Shown: positions 31,501 through 44,046 of the stretch, piece by piece
How the letters are laid out: each line of letters opens with the position of its first letter
How positions within the stretch are numbered: the first letter of the stretch is position 1
NCBI RefSeq assembly: GCF_902167145.1
Contig: NC_050098.1
Coordinates: forward strand, 19,364,501 to 19,428,500
Direction of reading: 5' to 3'
DNA length: 64,000 nt
DNA from: Zea mays
Lineage: Eukaryota > Streptophyta > Magnoliopsida > Poales > Poaceae
Position numbers and translations under genes: made by a program
Notes under the pieces: generated by a model
Databases searched by the model: none
The model's input: only the letters and a program-made list of their open reading frames with translations
Told to the model about the DNA's origin: nothing

Positions 31501-31864
31501 ATTAATTTTTCCCCCACTTGCTGAGCCCCGACCATAAGTGAGCTCACCCTTGCTAATATTTTGATCATAGGGTGATGCTGGAGACTTTGATGGAGAATTT
31601 ATCGACGAAGAATTCTAAGTCTAACGATGCGCCGGTCAACTTCCTGTGGAAGATTGCCCAGTTGTTTATTTCCGCTCTACTTTGATGTGATACTTGTTTA
31701 AGACACAATGTCTCAGATGATGTAATAAAGTTTTATACTCCCTTTACGCCTTTATTGCATTGTCTTTTGATATATTACACTTGTGACGTCAACATATGTG
31801 TGGAAATGGATCCTGGCACACATATGGTATGCGCTCGGTTCTACCCCTGGAATCGGGTGTGACA
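28510..31864 (+). repeat. 5' LTR of element H
   Basis: 3355 bp. It has an AT-rich left third, a GC-rich block (28950-29510) with a TATA box (CCTATAAATCG, about 29243-29253), and a long AT-rich right part. Reading frames in the GC-rich block are mirrored in the 3' LTR and show no domain. Confidence 0.92.
29243..29253 (+). promoter_or_regulatory. TATA box of LTR H
   Basis: CCTATAAATCG lies at the centre of the GC-rich block and is repeated at about 37739 in the 3' LTR. Confidence 0.55.
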
Positions 31865-31868
31865 GAAG

Positions 31869-31880
31869 TGGTATCAAAGC
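31869..31880 (+). other. Primer-binding site of element H
   Basis: TGGTATCAAAGC, four bases after the 5' LTR, is of initiator-Met tRNA type. Confidence 0.65.
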
Positions 31881-32445
31881 TATGCTGACCCTAGGTCGTT
31901 AGACTAGTTAGAAATGGAAAGTCTAGTTAGTCTTTCAAAACTTGAGTTATTTTCCTCCATAAAAACTTATTTTATCTCAAAACTCAACTCCTTCATATTC
32001 AACTCTTCTAGTCTGATTTTCTCTCGTCTATCGGAAGGTTGCTATCAGAAGAACTGCTTACAAAAGTATCGCCTATGTTGCTCAAGATCGGCCAGCACCC
32101 TCTACCCCACCTTTGGATGATGAAGAAGAAATGTCTTTCTCTGCCTTATCCTCATTCTTTTTGGAAGGCTTTGTTATGGAACCCCTTAGTCTATCACCAT
32201 ACTCCTTTAGGTTGATAGGATAGTTTATTGAAATAAGCTAGACGTGATAGACGATAAAACAGTGTTATACTATAATAATAACAACAATGTGATGGTGATG
32301 TTTGATATGTTTGAGTTGGATTTTTGTTTGAGTGCAATGGTCTGATGGCCATAAGAGCATTAAAAAAACATAAACTTAAGAAATTCCCCTCTAGAATCTT
32401 TTCTACTCCCCACTTCTCTAAGGACTTCACCTCCTAACCAATCAG
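31881..32445 (+). other. Leader between primer-binding site and gag of element H
   Basis: About 560 bp, AT- and TC-rich, with only short overlapping frames. No supported feature. Confidence 0.5.
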
Positions 32446-35400
32446 ATGGTGAACGCTCGTCAAGGACCCAACAACAACCGGAACCAGCGTGGTCAACAAA
32501 TACCACCACCACCACCGAATCCCAATATGGAGCAGTTCATCGCCGCCCAGATGCAGATTCTGCAAGGAATCACTGCAGCTGTTCAACAAATTCAGCAGAA
32601 CCAACAGAATCAACAACATCAGCAGCAACAACAGTATGCACCCCCGGCCAGAGATAAACACCGGGATTTCATGAGTCATCACCCGCCGACATTCTCTCAT
32701 GCGGTTGATCCTCTAGATGCCGATGACTGGCTCAAGGTCATTGGAAAGAAGCTGGACATAACTCAGTGCAATGACCGGGAGAAGGTCTTGTACGCCTCGG
32801 GAAGACTCGAGGGAGCTGCGTCCGATTGGTGGGATGCCTTCACAGCGGCACATCCCAATGCTGATACAATAACCTGGCAGGAATTCCAAGAGAACTTCCG
32901 CGCTCACCACATCCCCTCTGGAATCATGAAGCTGAAGAAGAAGGAGTTCCTTTCCCTTACTCAAGGGAATATGTCTGTCAGTGAGTATCGTGATCGCTTC
33001 ACTCAGCTTTCACGTTATGCCCCTGAAGAAGTCGACACTGATGAGAAGCGCCAAGAGCGTTTCCTGGAAGGATTGATTGGACCTCTGAACTACCAACTTC
33101 AGAGCCATACATTCCCCAACTTCCAGACACTGCTGAACAAGGCAATTGGCCTTGAAAGCAAAAGGAAGGAGCTATCTGACCATAAGAGAAAATTCCAAGG
33201 TCAGTCCAGCAGGAACACTCGTCCGAATAATGCTCAAGGTTCGCAGTTCCGCTCTGGAAATCAGGGTGGAAACAACTATCAAGTGCAACGCTCTGAACAG
33301 CAAAGCCAGAGAAATAATCAGAACCAGAACCAGCAAAGGAGCAACTCCCAGACCAACCAGAGGTCTGGTGGAAATTCACAGAACCGTCAAGGTGGCACCA
33401 ACAACACGCAGGCCAGGAACAACGCACCTGTCCAACCCAATGGATGCTTCAAGTGCGGTGAGCTAGGCCACTATGCCAACAATTGCCCAAGGCGTAACCA
33501 GCAAACACCCCAAAGGAGTAATACTCAGAGGAATGACCAGAACACCCCCGCTCGTGGATCGGCTCAAAGCAAGACACCACAGAACCAGAGCCGAGGAAGG
33601 GTCAATCACGTCACTGCGGAATCAGTGCCTGAGGATGCCGACATAGTGTATGGTATGTTCCTTGTTAACTCCATACCTGCATCAGTTTTATTTGACTCTG
33701 GAGCATCGCATTCATTTATAACTGAGTCATTTGTGGAAAAGCATAACATACCTAAGTACCCTCTGAAGAGGATATTACACATTAGTTCACCGGGAGGTGA
33801 CATGAAGGCCACACACTCATGCCCTCATGTTAATATCAAGATTCAAGGAATAGATTTTACAGTCGACCCAGTGGTCCTAGGATCCAACGGGATTGATGTG
33901 ATTCTTGGATGCAACTGGTTGAAAAGTTGTGATGGAGTGATACGGTGTGCCAATGGAACAATTATGTTGACAAGTCCTCGAGGTGAAAGAATCCAAGTTA
34001 ACATAGACAAGTCAACAGATGAAAAAGGGAAGACAGTGATCAATCACTTGGAAGAAAAGCCCTTGGAAAATATCAAAGTAGTGTGCGAATACCCAGATGT
34101 ATTTCCGGAGGAATTGCCAGGTATGCCACCTGACCGTGATATAGAGTTTTCTATTGAATTAGTACCCGGAACCGCACCTATCTCGAAAAGACCTTATAGA
34201 ATGGATGTCAAAGATTTAGTAGAACTGAAGAAACAAATAGAAGAACTACTAGAAAAAGGTTTTATTCGCCCAAGTTCATCCCCTTGGGGAGCCCCAGTGC
34301 TATTTGTGAACAAGAAGGATGGTTCAAGGAGAATGTGCGTTGATTATAGAAGTTTGAATGAAGTAACCATCAAGAATAAATACCCACTACCTCGGATCGA
34401 AGATTTATTCGATCAGATGAAAGGAGCTAAGATATTCTCAAAGATAGATCTGAGATCAGGATATCATCAGTTAAAGATTCGAGCAGAAGATGTACCGAAG
34501 ACAGCCTTCACGACGAGATATGGATTATATGAGTTTTTGGTCAATGTCGTTTGGACTGACTAATGCACCAGCATACTTTATGAACTTGATGAATAAAGTA
34601 TTCATGGAATATCTGGATCAGTTTGTGGTCGTATTCATTGACGACATACTGATATATTCTCCGAATGAAGAAACACACGAAGATCATCTAAGGCTAGTCC
34701 TACAAAAGCTTCGTGACAACCAACTGTACGCAAAATTCTCGAAGTGTGATTTTTGGTTGAAAGAAGTTGCTTTCTTAGGGCATATTGTTACCGATGGTGG
34801 AATTAAAGTGGATCCAGGAAAGATAAGTGAGATACTAAATTGGAAGCAACCCAAGGATGCGTCCAAGATCAGAAGTTTTCTTGGATTAGCAGGATACTAT
34901 AGAAGATTTATTGAAGGTTTTTCCAAGTTAGTGAAGCCTCTTACCTCTCTACTGGAGAAAGGCAAAGAGTTCAAATGGGATGAAGCTTGTCAGAATTGTT
35001 TTGAGGAACTCAAGAAGAGGTTAACCACCGCACCAATATTGGTAATGCCAGACATCCACAAGGGATTTGATGTGTATTGCGATGCATCACACCTTGGACT
35101 TTGATGTGTGCTAATGCAAGAAGGAAAGGTGATTGCTTATGCTTCAAGACAGTTGAGGAAACATGAGAAGAATTATCCTACGCATGATTTGGAACTAGCT
35201 GTCGTAGTGCATGCTTTGAAGATTTGGAGGCACTATATGATTGGAAACAAGTGCAAAATCTTCACGGATCACAAAAGCTTGAAATATATATTCACTCAGA
35301 AGGAACTCAACCTCAGGCAGAGAAGATGGCTTGAGTTGATTAAAGATTATGATTTGGAAATACAATATCACCCCGGAAAAGCAAATGTAGTAGCTGATGC

Positions 35401-36970
35401 TTTGAGCCGTAAGGGTCAAGTGAACAACATCACTACTCGTTTGATGTCACAAGAATTGTGCTGGGAAATGGAACGACTCAACCTTGGATTTCTCAATAAT
35501 GTAGAAGCAACGGTGATGGAAGTCGAATCTACTTTGGAAGAAGAGATTCGTAAAGGACAAGAGTCCGATGAGAAGATTAAGGAAATTAAAACTTTGATTA
35601 GTTTGGGTAAAGCCCCAAATTTCACGGAAGATGAACAAGGCACCATATGGTTTAAAAAGAGAATCTGTGTACCAGAAATCGAGCACTTGCGCCAACTTAT
35701 TTTGAGAGAAGCTCATGATTCAGCTTACTCTATTCATCCTGGAAGTACAAAGATGTACCAGGATCTTAAGGAAAAGTATTGGTGGTACGGTTTGAAAAGA
35801 GATGTTGCTACTCATGTTGCATTATGTGACGTGTGTCAGCGAGTTAAAGCTGAACACCAAAGACCAGCAGGATTGCTACAACCTCTCAAGGTACCTGAAT
35901 GGAAATGGGAAGAAATCAGTATGGATTTCATAGTTGGACTACCCCGTACTCGAGATGGCTATGATTCAATATGGATCATAGTAGATAGGTTAACTAAAGT
36001 AGCACACTTTATACCTGTGAAGACAACTTACTCAGGAGCCCAGTTAGCAGAGTTATACATGTTGAGGATTGTTTGTCTGCATGGAGTACCGAAGAAGATC
36101 GTATCAGATCGAGGAACCCAGTTTACCTCGCGCTTTTGGAAAAGACTACATGAGTCCATGGATACTAAGCTAAATTTTAGTTCAGCTTATCATCCGCAGA
36201 CGGATGGGCAAACGGAAAGAACAAACCAAGTGTTGGAAGATATGCTAAGAGCTTGCGCTCTAAAGCATGGTAGAAGCTGGGATAAAAGTTTGCCTTATGC
36301 AGAATTTTCGTATAACAACAGTTATCAGGCAAGTCTAAAAATGGCACCATTTGAAGCACTTTATGGACGAAAGTGTAGAACACCGCTTTATTGGAATCAG
36401 ACTGGAGAAAGTCAAGTATTCGGTCCAGAAATTCTCCAAGAGGCGGAAAAGCAAGTACAAATTATCAAAGAAAATTTGAAGACAGCACAGTCAAGACAGA
36501 AAAGCTATGCTGATAATAGAAGAAGAGAGTTGATGTTTGAAGTAGGAGACTTTGTCTACCTTAAAGTTTCACCGATGAGAGGAATGAAAAGGTTTAAGGT
36601 TAAAGGAAAATTATCACCTCGCTATATTGGCCCATTCAAGATTTTGGAAAGAAAAGGTGAAGTAGCCTATCAGTTAGAGCTACCCGATAGATTATCAGAT
36701 GTGCATGACGTATTTCACGTATCACAACTTAAGAAGTGCTTAAGGGTACCAGAAGAACAGTTACCTATGGAGGAATTGAATGTCAATGAGGATTTGACCT
36801 ATTCGGAGTACCCGATCAGAATTTTGGAAACATCTCGTAGAATTACACGGAGTAAAGTTATTAACATGTGCAAGGTTCAGTGGAGGCATCATTCGGAAGA
36901 TGAGGCCACTTGGGAAAGAGAAGATGAACTCAATGCAGAATTTCCCCAGTTATTCTCAGAAGTTTCTTAA
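32446..36970 (+). pseudogene. H Gag-Pol polyprotein with chromodomain (one frameshift, one stop)
   Basis: The ATG at 32446 starts a Gln/Asn/Pro-rich Gag N-terminus. It is followed by the retrotransposon gag core (about residues 80-240), a zinc knuckle ([14 protein letters not shown], about 33447) and a protease ([11 protein letters not shown], about 33690). RT ([22 protein letters not shown]) follows. An extra base in GTCAATGTCG (34541-34550) shifts the frame, and RT resumes in the frame that includes [12 protein letters not shown] at 35102-35104 interrupts the RT/RNase H junction. The remainder (35105-36970) holds RNase H, integrase (zinc finger, then [23 protein letters not shown]) and a C-terminal chromodomain (about 36800-36960, including [16 protein letters not shown]). 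The chromodomain is thought to guide integration to chromatin. Two lesions make this copy non-autonomous. Confidence 0.9.
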
Positions 36971-36991
36971 TCTCGAGGACGAGATTCTTTT

Positions 36992-37005
36992 TAAGAGGGG
37001 TAGGT
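36992..37005 (+). other. Polypurine tract of element H
   Basis: TAAGAGGGGTAGGT lies immediately before the 3' LTR at 37007. Confidence 0.55.
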
Positions 37006-37006
37006 T

Positions 37007-40000
37007 TGTGACACCTCAAATCCATCAATTAAAAACAATCTGATTTCATTCACTTTCATTAGGGAGAAAAATGTTTTCAAATAGTTAAGTAATGATATAA
37101 CTGAGTTTAACAAATTTTTATGAATGATTAAATATCTACCAAAATGATTGATACCTTCATTTTTGTAGGCATGATTTTTGTTCGCTAATGAATTGTAACG
37201 ATTTTATTTATTTTATTTTATAAGAAGCTCAATTTATTTAATAATAGAAATCTGCCTAAAAATTTATTTATAGGATAATTTATAAATTTTTTTATATTTA
37301 AATATAATTATTTATCTAATAAACAAAAGAAGAAAACAAACAAAAGAAATAAAAAAAGGACGATCCAACGTCCATTCAATCTCTACGCCCACTCCTCTTT
37401 ATTTTCTTTCTTTTATTTCTCTCTCCCTTCTCTTTCACTTGCAAGTGGACCCTCCCAAGTCTTCTTCTCCCCACGGCTTCTCTCTGTCTGCACGAAGCGC
37501 GTCCGCCGTCGGCCGGCCGGATCTTCATCTTCACGCGCACCCAGGGTGGAGCAGCCCCACCATGCCTGGTCCTCCCCTCCTCTCCTCCACTAATGCTGCC
37601 CCATCACTGCTCCTCTTCTCCCGCTAGCCGTCAGTTTCTCCTCCACTTACGACTCGCAAACGTCTGTAGTAAAGCCGCCGCCATTAATGACCAATAAAAC
37701 TCCACCTGCGTCCGTTAGTCTCTCAGCCTCGCTCCTAGCCTATAAATCGAACACCGCGGATCTACGTGCTTGTTACTAGTCTCTCTTTTCTTCTCTCACG
37801 CTGTCCTATGTGCTGCTCACGGAGCCGAGCCACCGCCGTCATCATCCTTCGCCGCCGTGCCGTTTCAGAGCCTATCCGCCGCCGGTGAAGACTTCCTCGT
37901 GACCTTGGACGCCCGCTCTTCCACTTTCCTGTGCTCGGCAACGCCCCGGTTCGCCTCGACGCCGCCAGCCGTGGTCCCATCCACCTCTGCGCAAGTAACA
38001 GCAAGGTGAACGCGATTGAATCTAGCCCCTAATACTGTGTAAAAATTATTTAGACAAATTTTTTTCAGCTCAAAAGGAAGTGAAAATAAGCCCCTGTGAT
38101 TTTATGTGCTATCACGAACCAATTTCTATATCGTTACGTAATTTTAGTTGTATATTTTCTTTTAGTGTAAAAATCAAGTGTATACCGAACGATTAATTTC
38201 ATATGTATGTGATGGTTTATTTTAATTAGTGTATGTTGTCTTTCCCCTTTGTGTATTTTAATTTAATTATGATTGTTGACATTAATTTAAATATAGTTTG
38301 TTAGAGTAAAAGATTAATGGATAGGTAAACCATATATTTGTAACAATAATACTAGATGAATAATTCTACGGTTGTCTTTGCTCAGGATGAATTATAGATT
38401 TTAGTCATATCGTATGTGTTCGTATGTGCGATTATATACAAATTGCTAGTCATGCTAGAGCCTCGATTAATAAAATAATATAGCGACTATGTCCACTATA
38501 AACTAAATAGTAGAATTAAATTGGTAGGTTAATTTAGTTCTCTTAAATATCAAGGTTATGTGACTTTTTAAATAAGGTGGTAACGTCTACGATAATTTTC
38601 TTTTAGAAAGAAATAATAAAAGATTACCCACATCTTTTTCGGTAGAAATACAATAATTAATTGGTTATTTTTCTAGATTCCATAAAGATTGAATTAGAGC
38701 CATATTTATGTATTTTTAAATGAATCTATATAGTATATACTTCCATAGTCAATTTGCCATATAGGTTCCTCTAGTGTATTCTCGAAACTAAATTATTAGT
38801 AGTTTACCTCATAGCAAATGAGACGATCGTCGATATGGATAGACTTATATTATAATTACAAATCAAGTTTTACTTTTAGATGTCTTCCTTTTATATGTAT
38901 GATTTGTAAAGTGTATGTTTCATTGTTTCTTGAATGGTGCGTGTTTATTTATTGGTGAATGATTTCTTTTGTATGTACGATATGTGATTCGTTATTAGAA
39001 GCTGATTGTGTGGTAGAGGATTCGAATACGTTCGAGGACGACCCACAGGATACTTTTGAGCAAGGCAAGTGGATTCTCCCTCTGCATATTCTTTTTGTAC
39101 CTATTCATTGCATATAACAATGTTTACTTTTTGATATATTGCATAATTTGATGGGTTTACCTAATTAAGGATTTCCTAGATTTACTACCTGTATTCCTTG
39201 TTTTACCTGGGAAAATTGTTAAGCTGTGCAAAATTTATGCTACCGCCCAACTTAATGATTCCTAATGTCACTCCTTAATTGGTTTCAATGTTCCAAAATG
39301 TTAATTGGCAATTATGACATTAACCCGATGGTTAAGATAACTTTATTATAAACTTAATTGGAACATGGAGTGACCACCCAGGATAACAGTGCAACCACGA
39401 GTGCTATCATGGCTCTGGCTTTGGTAATTAGCTTTATATGCTTAGTGCCTAGCAACCTTACCTGAAAGATGGGCAAGAGGGGGAGCGGTAAGTGCTGGCA
39501 GCCCATGTTAACATGGGGTCGTATTCTTGGCTAAGGTACTTCACCCAGGGGGTCACCACCATCGTCTTTAGAAACCTTAGCGGGTTGCTTCGTATTAAGT
39601 GTATTTTGTGAAAGCCTCATAATGGATCCCTAGCCATTCACCTCGGCAGTGTTTAAGGGTCCGATCAACCCGGGCTAGATGGGATACATGGCTTGTGGGT
39701 AAAGTTGTACCACCTCTGCAGAGTGTAAAACTGATATATCAGCCGTGCTCCCGGTTATGAGCGACCTGGACTCCTCACATGATAATTGAACTTAAAGATG
39801 GACATAAATTGAGATCCGATGATATGCCAACAGTTTGCTTAAGTGGTTTCACTTAAGTGTTTTTGTTATATTCATAATCCTTTGTTTAATTGGGATATTT
39901 GGGATTCACTCTTATTAGTAAGACAGGTGTTGATAATAAAATGTTGACCAACTAAAATGCTTACTGCTCAACCTTAGCCTCACCTTGTTATACCTGCATT

Positions 40001-40361
40001 AATTTTTCCCCCACTTGCTGAGCCCCGACCATAAGTGAGCTCACCCTTGCTAATATTTTGATCAGAGGGTGATGCTGGAGACTTTGATGGAGAATTTATC
40101 GACGAAGAATTCTAAGTCTAACGATGCGCCGGTCAACTTCCTGTGGAAGATTGCCCAGTTGTTTATTTCCGCTCTACTTTGATGTGATACTTGTTTAAGA
40201 CACAATGTCTCAGATGATGTAATAAAGTTTTATACTCCCTTTACGCCTTTATTGCATTGTCTTTTGATATATTACACTTGTGACGTCAACATATGTGTGG
40301 AAATGGATCCTGGCACACATATGGTATGCGCTCGGTTCTACCCCTGGAATCGGGTGTGACA
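37007..40361 (+). repeat. 3' LTR of element H
   Basis: 3355 bp, the same length as the 5' copy, with the TATA box at about 37739-37749. It is followed by TGACG and the resumed pol of element C. Confidence 0.92.
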
Positions 40362-41828
40362 TGACGATGCAAGAGGAGCTCAACAACTTCACAAGGAACG
40401 AGGTATGGCATTTAGTTCCATGTCCTAACCAAAATGTTGTATTAACCAAGTGGGTCTTCCGCAACAAGCAAGATGAACATGGTGTGGTGACAAGGAACAA
40501 AGCCCGACTTGTGGCCAAGGGATATTCACAAGTCGAAGGTTTGGATTTCGGTGAAATCTATGCACCCGTAGCTAGGCTTGAGTCAATTCGCATTTTACTT
40601 GCCTATGCTACTTACCATGGACGTGAAGAGTGCCTTCCTCAATGGACCAATCAAGGAGGAAGTCTATGTTGAGCAACCTCCCGGCTTTGAAGATAGTGAG
40701 TACCCTAACCATGTCAATAAACTCTCTAAGGCGCTTTATGGGCTCAAGCAAGCCCCAAGAGCATGGTATGAATGCCTAAGATATTTTCTTATCGCTAATG
40801 ACTTCAAAGTCGGAAAAGCCGATCCTACTCTCTTTACTAAAACACTTGCAAATGATTTGTTTGTATGCCAAATTTATGTTGATGATATCATATTTGGGTC
40901 TACTAACGAATCTACATGTGAAGAGTTTAGTAGGATCATGACTCAAAAATTCAAGATGTCTATGATGGGGGAGTTGAAGTATTTCTTAGGATTTCAAGTG
41001 AAGCAACTCCAAGAGGGCACCTTCATTAGCCAAACAAAGTAAATTCAAGACATACTCACAAAGTTTGGAATGAAGGATGCCAAGCCCATCAAGACACCCA
41101 TGGGAACTAATGGGCATCTCGACCTCGACACGGGAGGTAAATCCGTAGATCAAAAGGTATACCGTTCGATGATAGGTTCTTTACTCTACTTATGTGCATC
41201 TCGACCGGATATTATGCTTTCTGTATGCATGTGTGCAAGATTCCAAGACGATCCTAAGGAAGTTCACCTTAGGGTTGTAAAACGAATCTTGAGATATTTA
41301 GTTTATACTCCTAAGTTTGGCCTTTGGTACCCCAGGGGATCCACTTTTGATTTAATTGGGTATTCGGATGCTGATTGGGCAGGGTGTAAAATTAATAGAA
41401 AGAGAACATCAGGGACTTGCCAGTTCTTGGGAAGATCTCTGGTGTCTTGGGCTTCAAAGAAGCAAAATTCTGTGGCTCTTTCTACCGCCGAAGCCGAGTA
41501 TATTGCCGCAGGCCATTGTTGCGCACAATTGCTTTGGATGAGGCAAACCCTCAGGGACTATGGTTACAAATTAACCAAAGTTCCTCTTCTATGTGATAAT
41601 GAGAGTGCAATCCGCATGGCGGATAATCCCGTTGAGCATAGCCGCACTAAACACATAGTCATTCGGTATCACTTTTTGAGGGATCACCAACAAAAGGGGG
41701 ATATCGAGATTTCTTATATTAACACCAAAGAACAATTAGCCGATATCTTTACCAAGCCATTAGATGAGCAAACTTTTACCAGACTTAGGCATGAGCTAAA
41801 TATTCTTGATTCTAGGAATTTTGGTTGA
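40362..41828 (+). pseudogene. C pol, 3' part: RT and RNase H (deletion and stop)
   Basis: RT resumes after element H ([20 protein letters not shown]). A small deletion near 40612-40618, between CTTACCA and ATGGACGTGAAG relative to element D, shifts the frame. RT then continues with [11 protein letters not shown] (about 40875). A TAA at 41040-41042 interrupts the connection region. RNase H follows (YSDADWAGC, STAEAEY, LLCDNES) to TGA at 41826-41828. Confidence 0.85.
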
Positions 41829-42661
41829 TATTTGCACACATAGCTCATTTATACCTTTGATCATCTCTTTCTTTGCTATGACTAACGTGTTTGTCAAGTA
41901 AATTTCATACCAAGTCATAGATTGAAAGGGAAATGGAGTCTTCGGTGAAGACAAGGCTTCCACTCCTCTCCACCGAATTATTCATCCTTCGCCGTCGCTC
42001 CACACCGCTCTCCAATTTGGTATAATCTTCACTCCTATATTATTTACCAAAGGGGGAGAAAGTTTGAAAAAGGGCTTATATTTCACTCACAAGTATCCGT
42101 TTTTGGCGATTCATGCCAAAGGGGGAGAAAGTATTAGCCCAAAGCAAAAGGACCGCACCACCACCAATTTAAAAAATGTAGTCTTTCAAATATGGATTAA
42201 GAAAAGATTTTTCAATTGGTATGTTTTTCAGTTGGTATCTTATTTTTGATATAATTTCAAATTAGTATACCCTCTTCAAAAATAATATCTAAAACCATCT
42301 TGAACACTAAGAGGAGGATTTCATTAAGGGGGAGTTTTGTTTAGTCAAAGGAAAAACATTTGAAACAGGGGGAGAAAATTCAAGTCTTAAAAATGCTTCT
42401 CAAAATCTTATTCATATACCTTTGACTATTTGCAAAAGATTTTTGAAAAAGAATTTCCAAAACTTTGCAAAACAAAACAAGTGGTGCAAGCGTGGTACAA
42501 AATTTTAAATAAGAAGAAAGCCATCCATGCATATCTAGTAGAAATAATTATGGGTTTCATTCCAAGCAATCTTTGCACTTACCTTATGCAAACTAGTTCA
42601 ATTTTGCACTTGTATATTTGCTTTGGTTTGTGTTGGCATCAATCACCAAAAAGGGGGAGAT
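41829..42661 (+). other. C 3' untranslated region with repeated polypurine tracts
   Basis: No coding frame is supported. Polypurine motifs recur at about 42050 (AAAGGGGGAGAAAG), 42117 (AAAGGGGGAGAAAG), 42327 (AAGGGGGAG), 42367 (AGGGGGAGAAAA) and 42648-42660 (AAAAAGGGGGAGA). The last primes the 3' LTR at 42662. This multiplication marks Sireviruses. Confidence 0.7.
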
Positions 42662-43845
42662 TGAAAGGGAAATAGGCTTACACCTTTTCCTAATTGATTT
42701 TGGTGGTTGAATTGCCCAACACAAATAATTGGACTAACTAGTTTGCTCTAGATTATAAGTTTTACAGGTGCCAAAGATTCACAACAAACCAATAAAAAGA
42801 CCAAGAAAGGGTTCAAATAAAAAGAGCAAAAGAATATCGAAGTGTGCCCTGGTCTAGCGCACCGGACTGTCCGGTGCACCAGGGAACTCAACTCTGAACT
42901 GCTCACCTTCGGGAATTCTGGGAGCCGCTCCACTATAATTCACCGGACTATCTGGTGTAGCACCGGACTGTCCGGTGTGCCAGCGGAGCAACGACTACTT
43001 CGCGCCAACGGTCGTCTGCAGAGAGCAGTTAATGCGCTACAGTGCGCACAGAAGTCAGAGCAGAGCCAGAAGGCGCACCGGACGGTGAACAGTGACTGTC
43101 CGGTGCACCACCGGACTGTCCGGTGGCCCAGAAGACAGAAGCTCCAACGGTCAAACCCTAACGGTAGGGTGACGTGGCTGGCGCACCGGACAGTGTCCGG
43201 TGGCGCACCGGACTGTCCGGTGCGCCATGCGACAGCAACCTCCACCAACGGCTCCTTAGGTTGTTGGGGCTATAAATACCCCCAACCACCCACCATTCAG
43301 TGCATCCAAGTTTTCAGCCTTCACACCTCATACAAAAGCTATATCATTCAATACAAGACACAAACAAGAGATCAAATCCTCTCCCAAGTCCAAAGACAAT
43401 TCCAATCAAATAGTGACTAGTGAGAGAGAGATACTTGTGTTCATTTGAGCTCTTGCGCTTGGATTGCTTTTCTTCTTCATTCTTTCTTGATTCCAACTCA
43501 ATTGTAACCAAGGCAAGAGACACCAATTGTGTGGTGGTCCTTGTGGGGACTTAGTGTCCCGTTTGATTGAGAAGAGAAGCGCACTCGGTCTAAGTGACCG
43601 TTTGAGAGAGAGAAAGGGTTGAAAGAGACCTGGTCTTTGTGACCACCTCAACAGGGAGTAGGTCTGCGAGAACCGAACCTCGGTAAAACAAATCACCGTG
43701 TCATCCGCCTTATTTGCTTGTGATTTGTTTTTCACCCTCTCTTTTGGACTCGTTTATATTTCTAACGCTAACCCCGGCTTGTAGTTGTGCTTAAAGTTTG
43801 TAAATTTCAGATTTGCCCTATTCACCCCCCTCTAGGCGACTTTCA
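42662..43845 (+). repeat. 3' LTR of element C
   Basis: 1184 bp, TGAAAGGG...GGCGACTTTCA, with palindrome clusters (about 42860-42985 and 43075-43225) and a TATA box near 43269. The CAAAC target copy and A's gag follow directly. Confidence 0.88.
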
Positions 43846-44046
43846 CAAACCCTCTACATCTACCGTTGAGCATGTGTCTATTTGTACTAGGTGTAGAGAC
43901 ATTAATGTTGATGCTATTCATGATCACCTTGCTATGATTAAACAACAAAATGATCATATAGCTAAACTAGATGCTAAAATTACCGAGCATGAACTAGAAA
44001 ATGAGAAATTTAAATTTGCTCGTAGCATGCTTTATAGTGGGAGACG
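43846..44046 (+). pseudogene. A gag, continuation after element C, cut by element F
   Basis: This continues the gag coiled-coil part of element A (PSTSTVEHVSICTRCRD...ARSMLYSGRR), matching C's gag at 26055-26268. It ends at 44046 where element F starts. AGACG (44042-44046) is the presumed left target copy of F. Confidence 0.8.

Larger units (their letters stand above)
28510..40361 (+). mobile_element. Element H: Tekay-like Ty3 chromovirus
   Basis: Two 3355-bp LTRs (28510-31864 and 37007-40361), starting TGTGACACC and ending GGTGTGACA, are flanked by TGACG at 28505-28509 and 40362-40366. The LTRs differ at about twenty positions by eye (about 0.6%), so the insertion is recent. LTR length and the chromodomain at the integrase end fit the Tekay/Del clade. 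It lies in the RT region of element C. Confidence 0.92.
14920..43845 (+). mobile_element. Element C: Ji/PREM-2-like Sirevirus, host of D and H
   Basis: It is bounded by CAAAC at 14915-14919 and 43846-43850, both in A's gag. A's gag text continues sensibly from 14919 to 43846. The 5' LTR (14920-15186 and 24128-25012) is split by element D, and pol is split by element H at 28509/40362. The 3' LTR is 42662-43845. C lacks its primer-binding site and the N-terminal half of gag, lost at the repair scar near 25013-25027. Its LTRs are visibly more diverged from each other than those of B, D, G and H, so C is older. Confidence 0.88.
2381..44046 (+). mobile_element. Element A: Ji/PREM-2-like copia Sirevirus, split by nested insertions
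   Basis: The LTR starts TGAAAGGGAA at 2381 and ends CTAGGCGACTTTCA at 12937, followed by an initiator-Met type primer-binding site and a Sirevirus gag. Its pieces are 2381-3347, 12706-14919 and 43846-44046. They are separated by element B (in the LTR), element C (in gag) and then element F, which cuts gag at 44046. A's own pol and 3' LTR lie beyond the window. Each interruption except the last is bounded by a matching 5-bp duplication, so the pieces can be joined with confidence. A is the oldest of the nested set, since everything else lies inside it. Confidence 0.85.
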
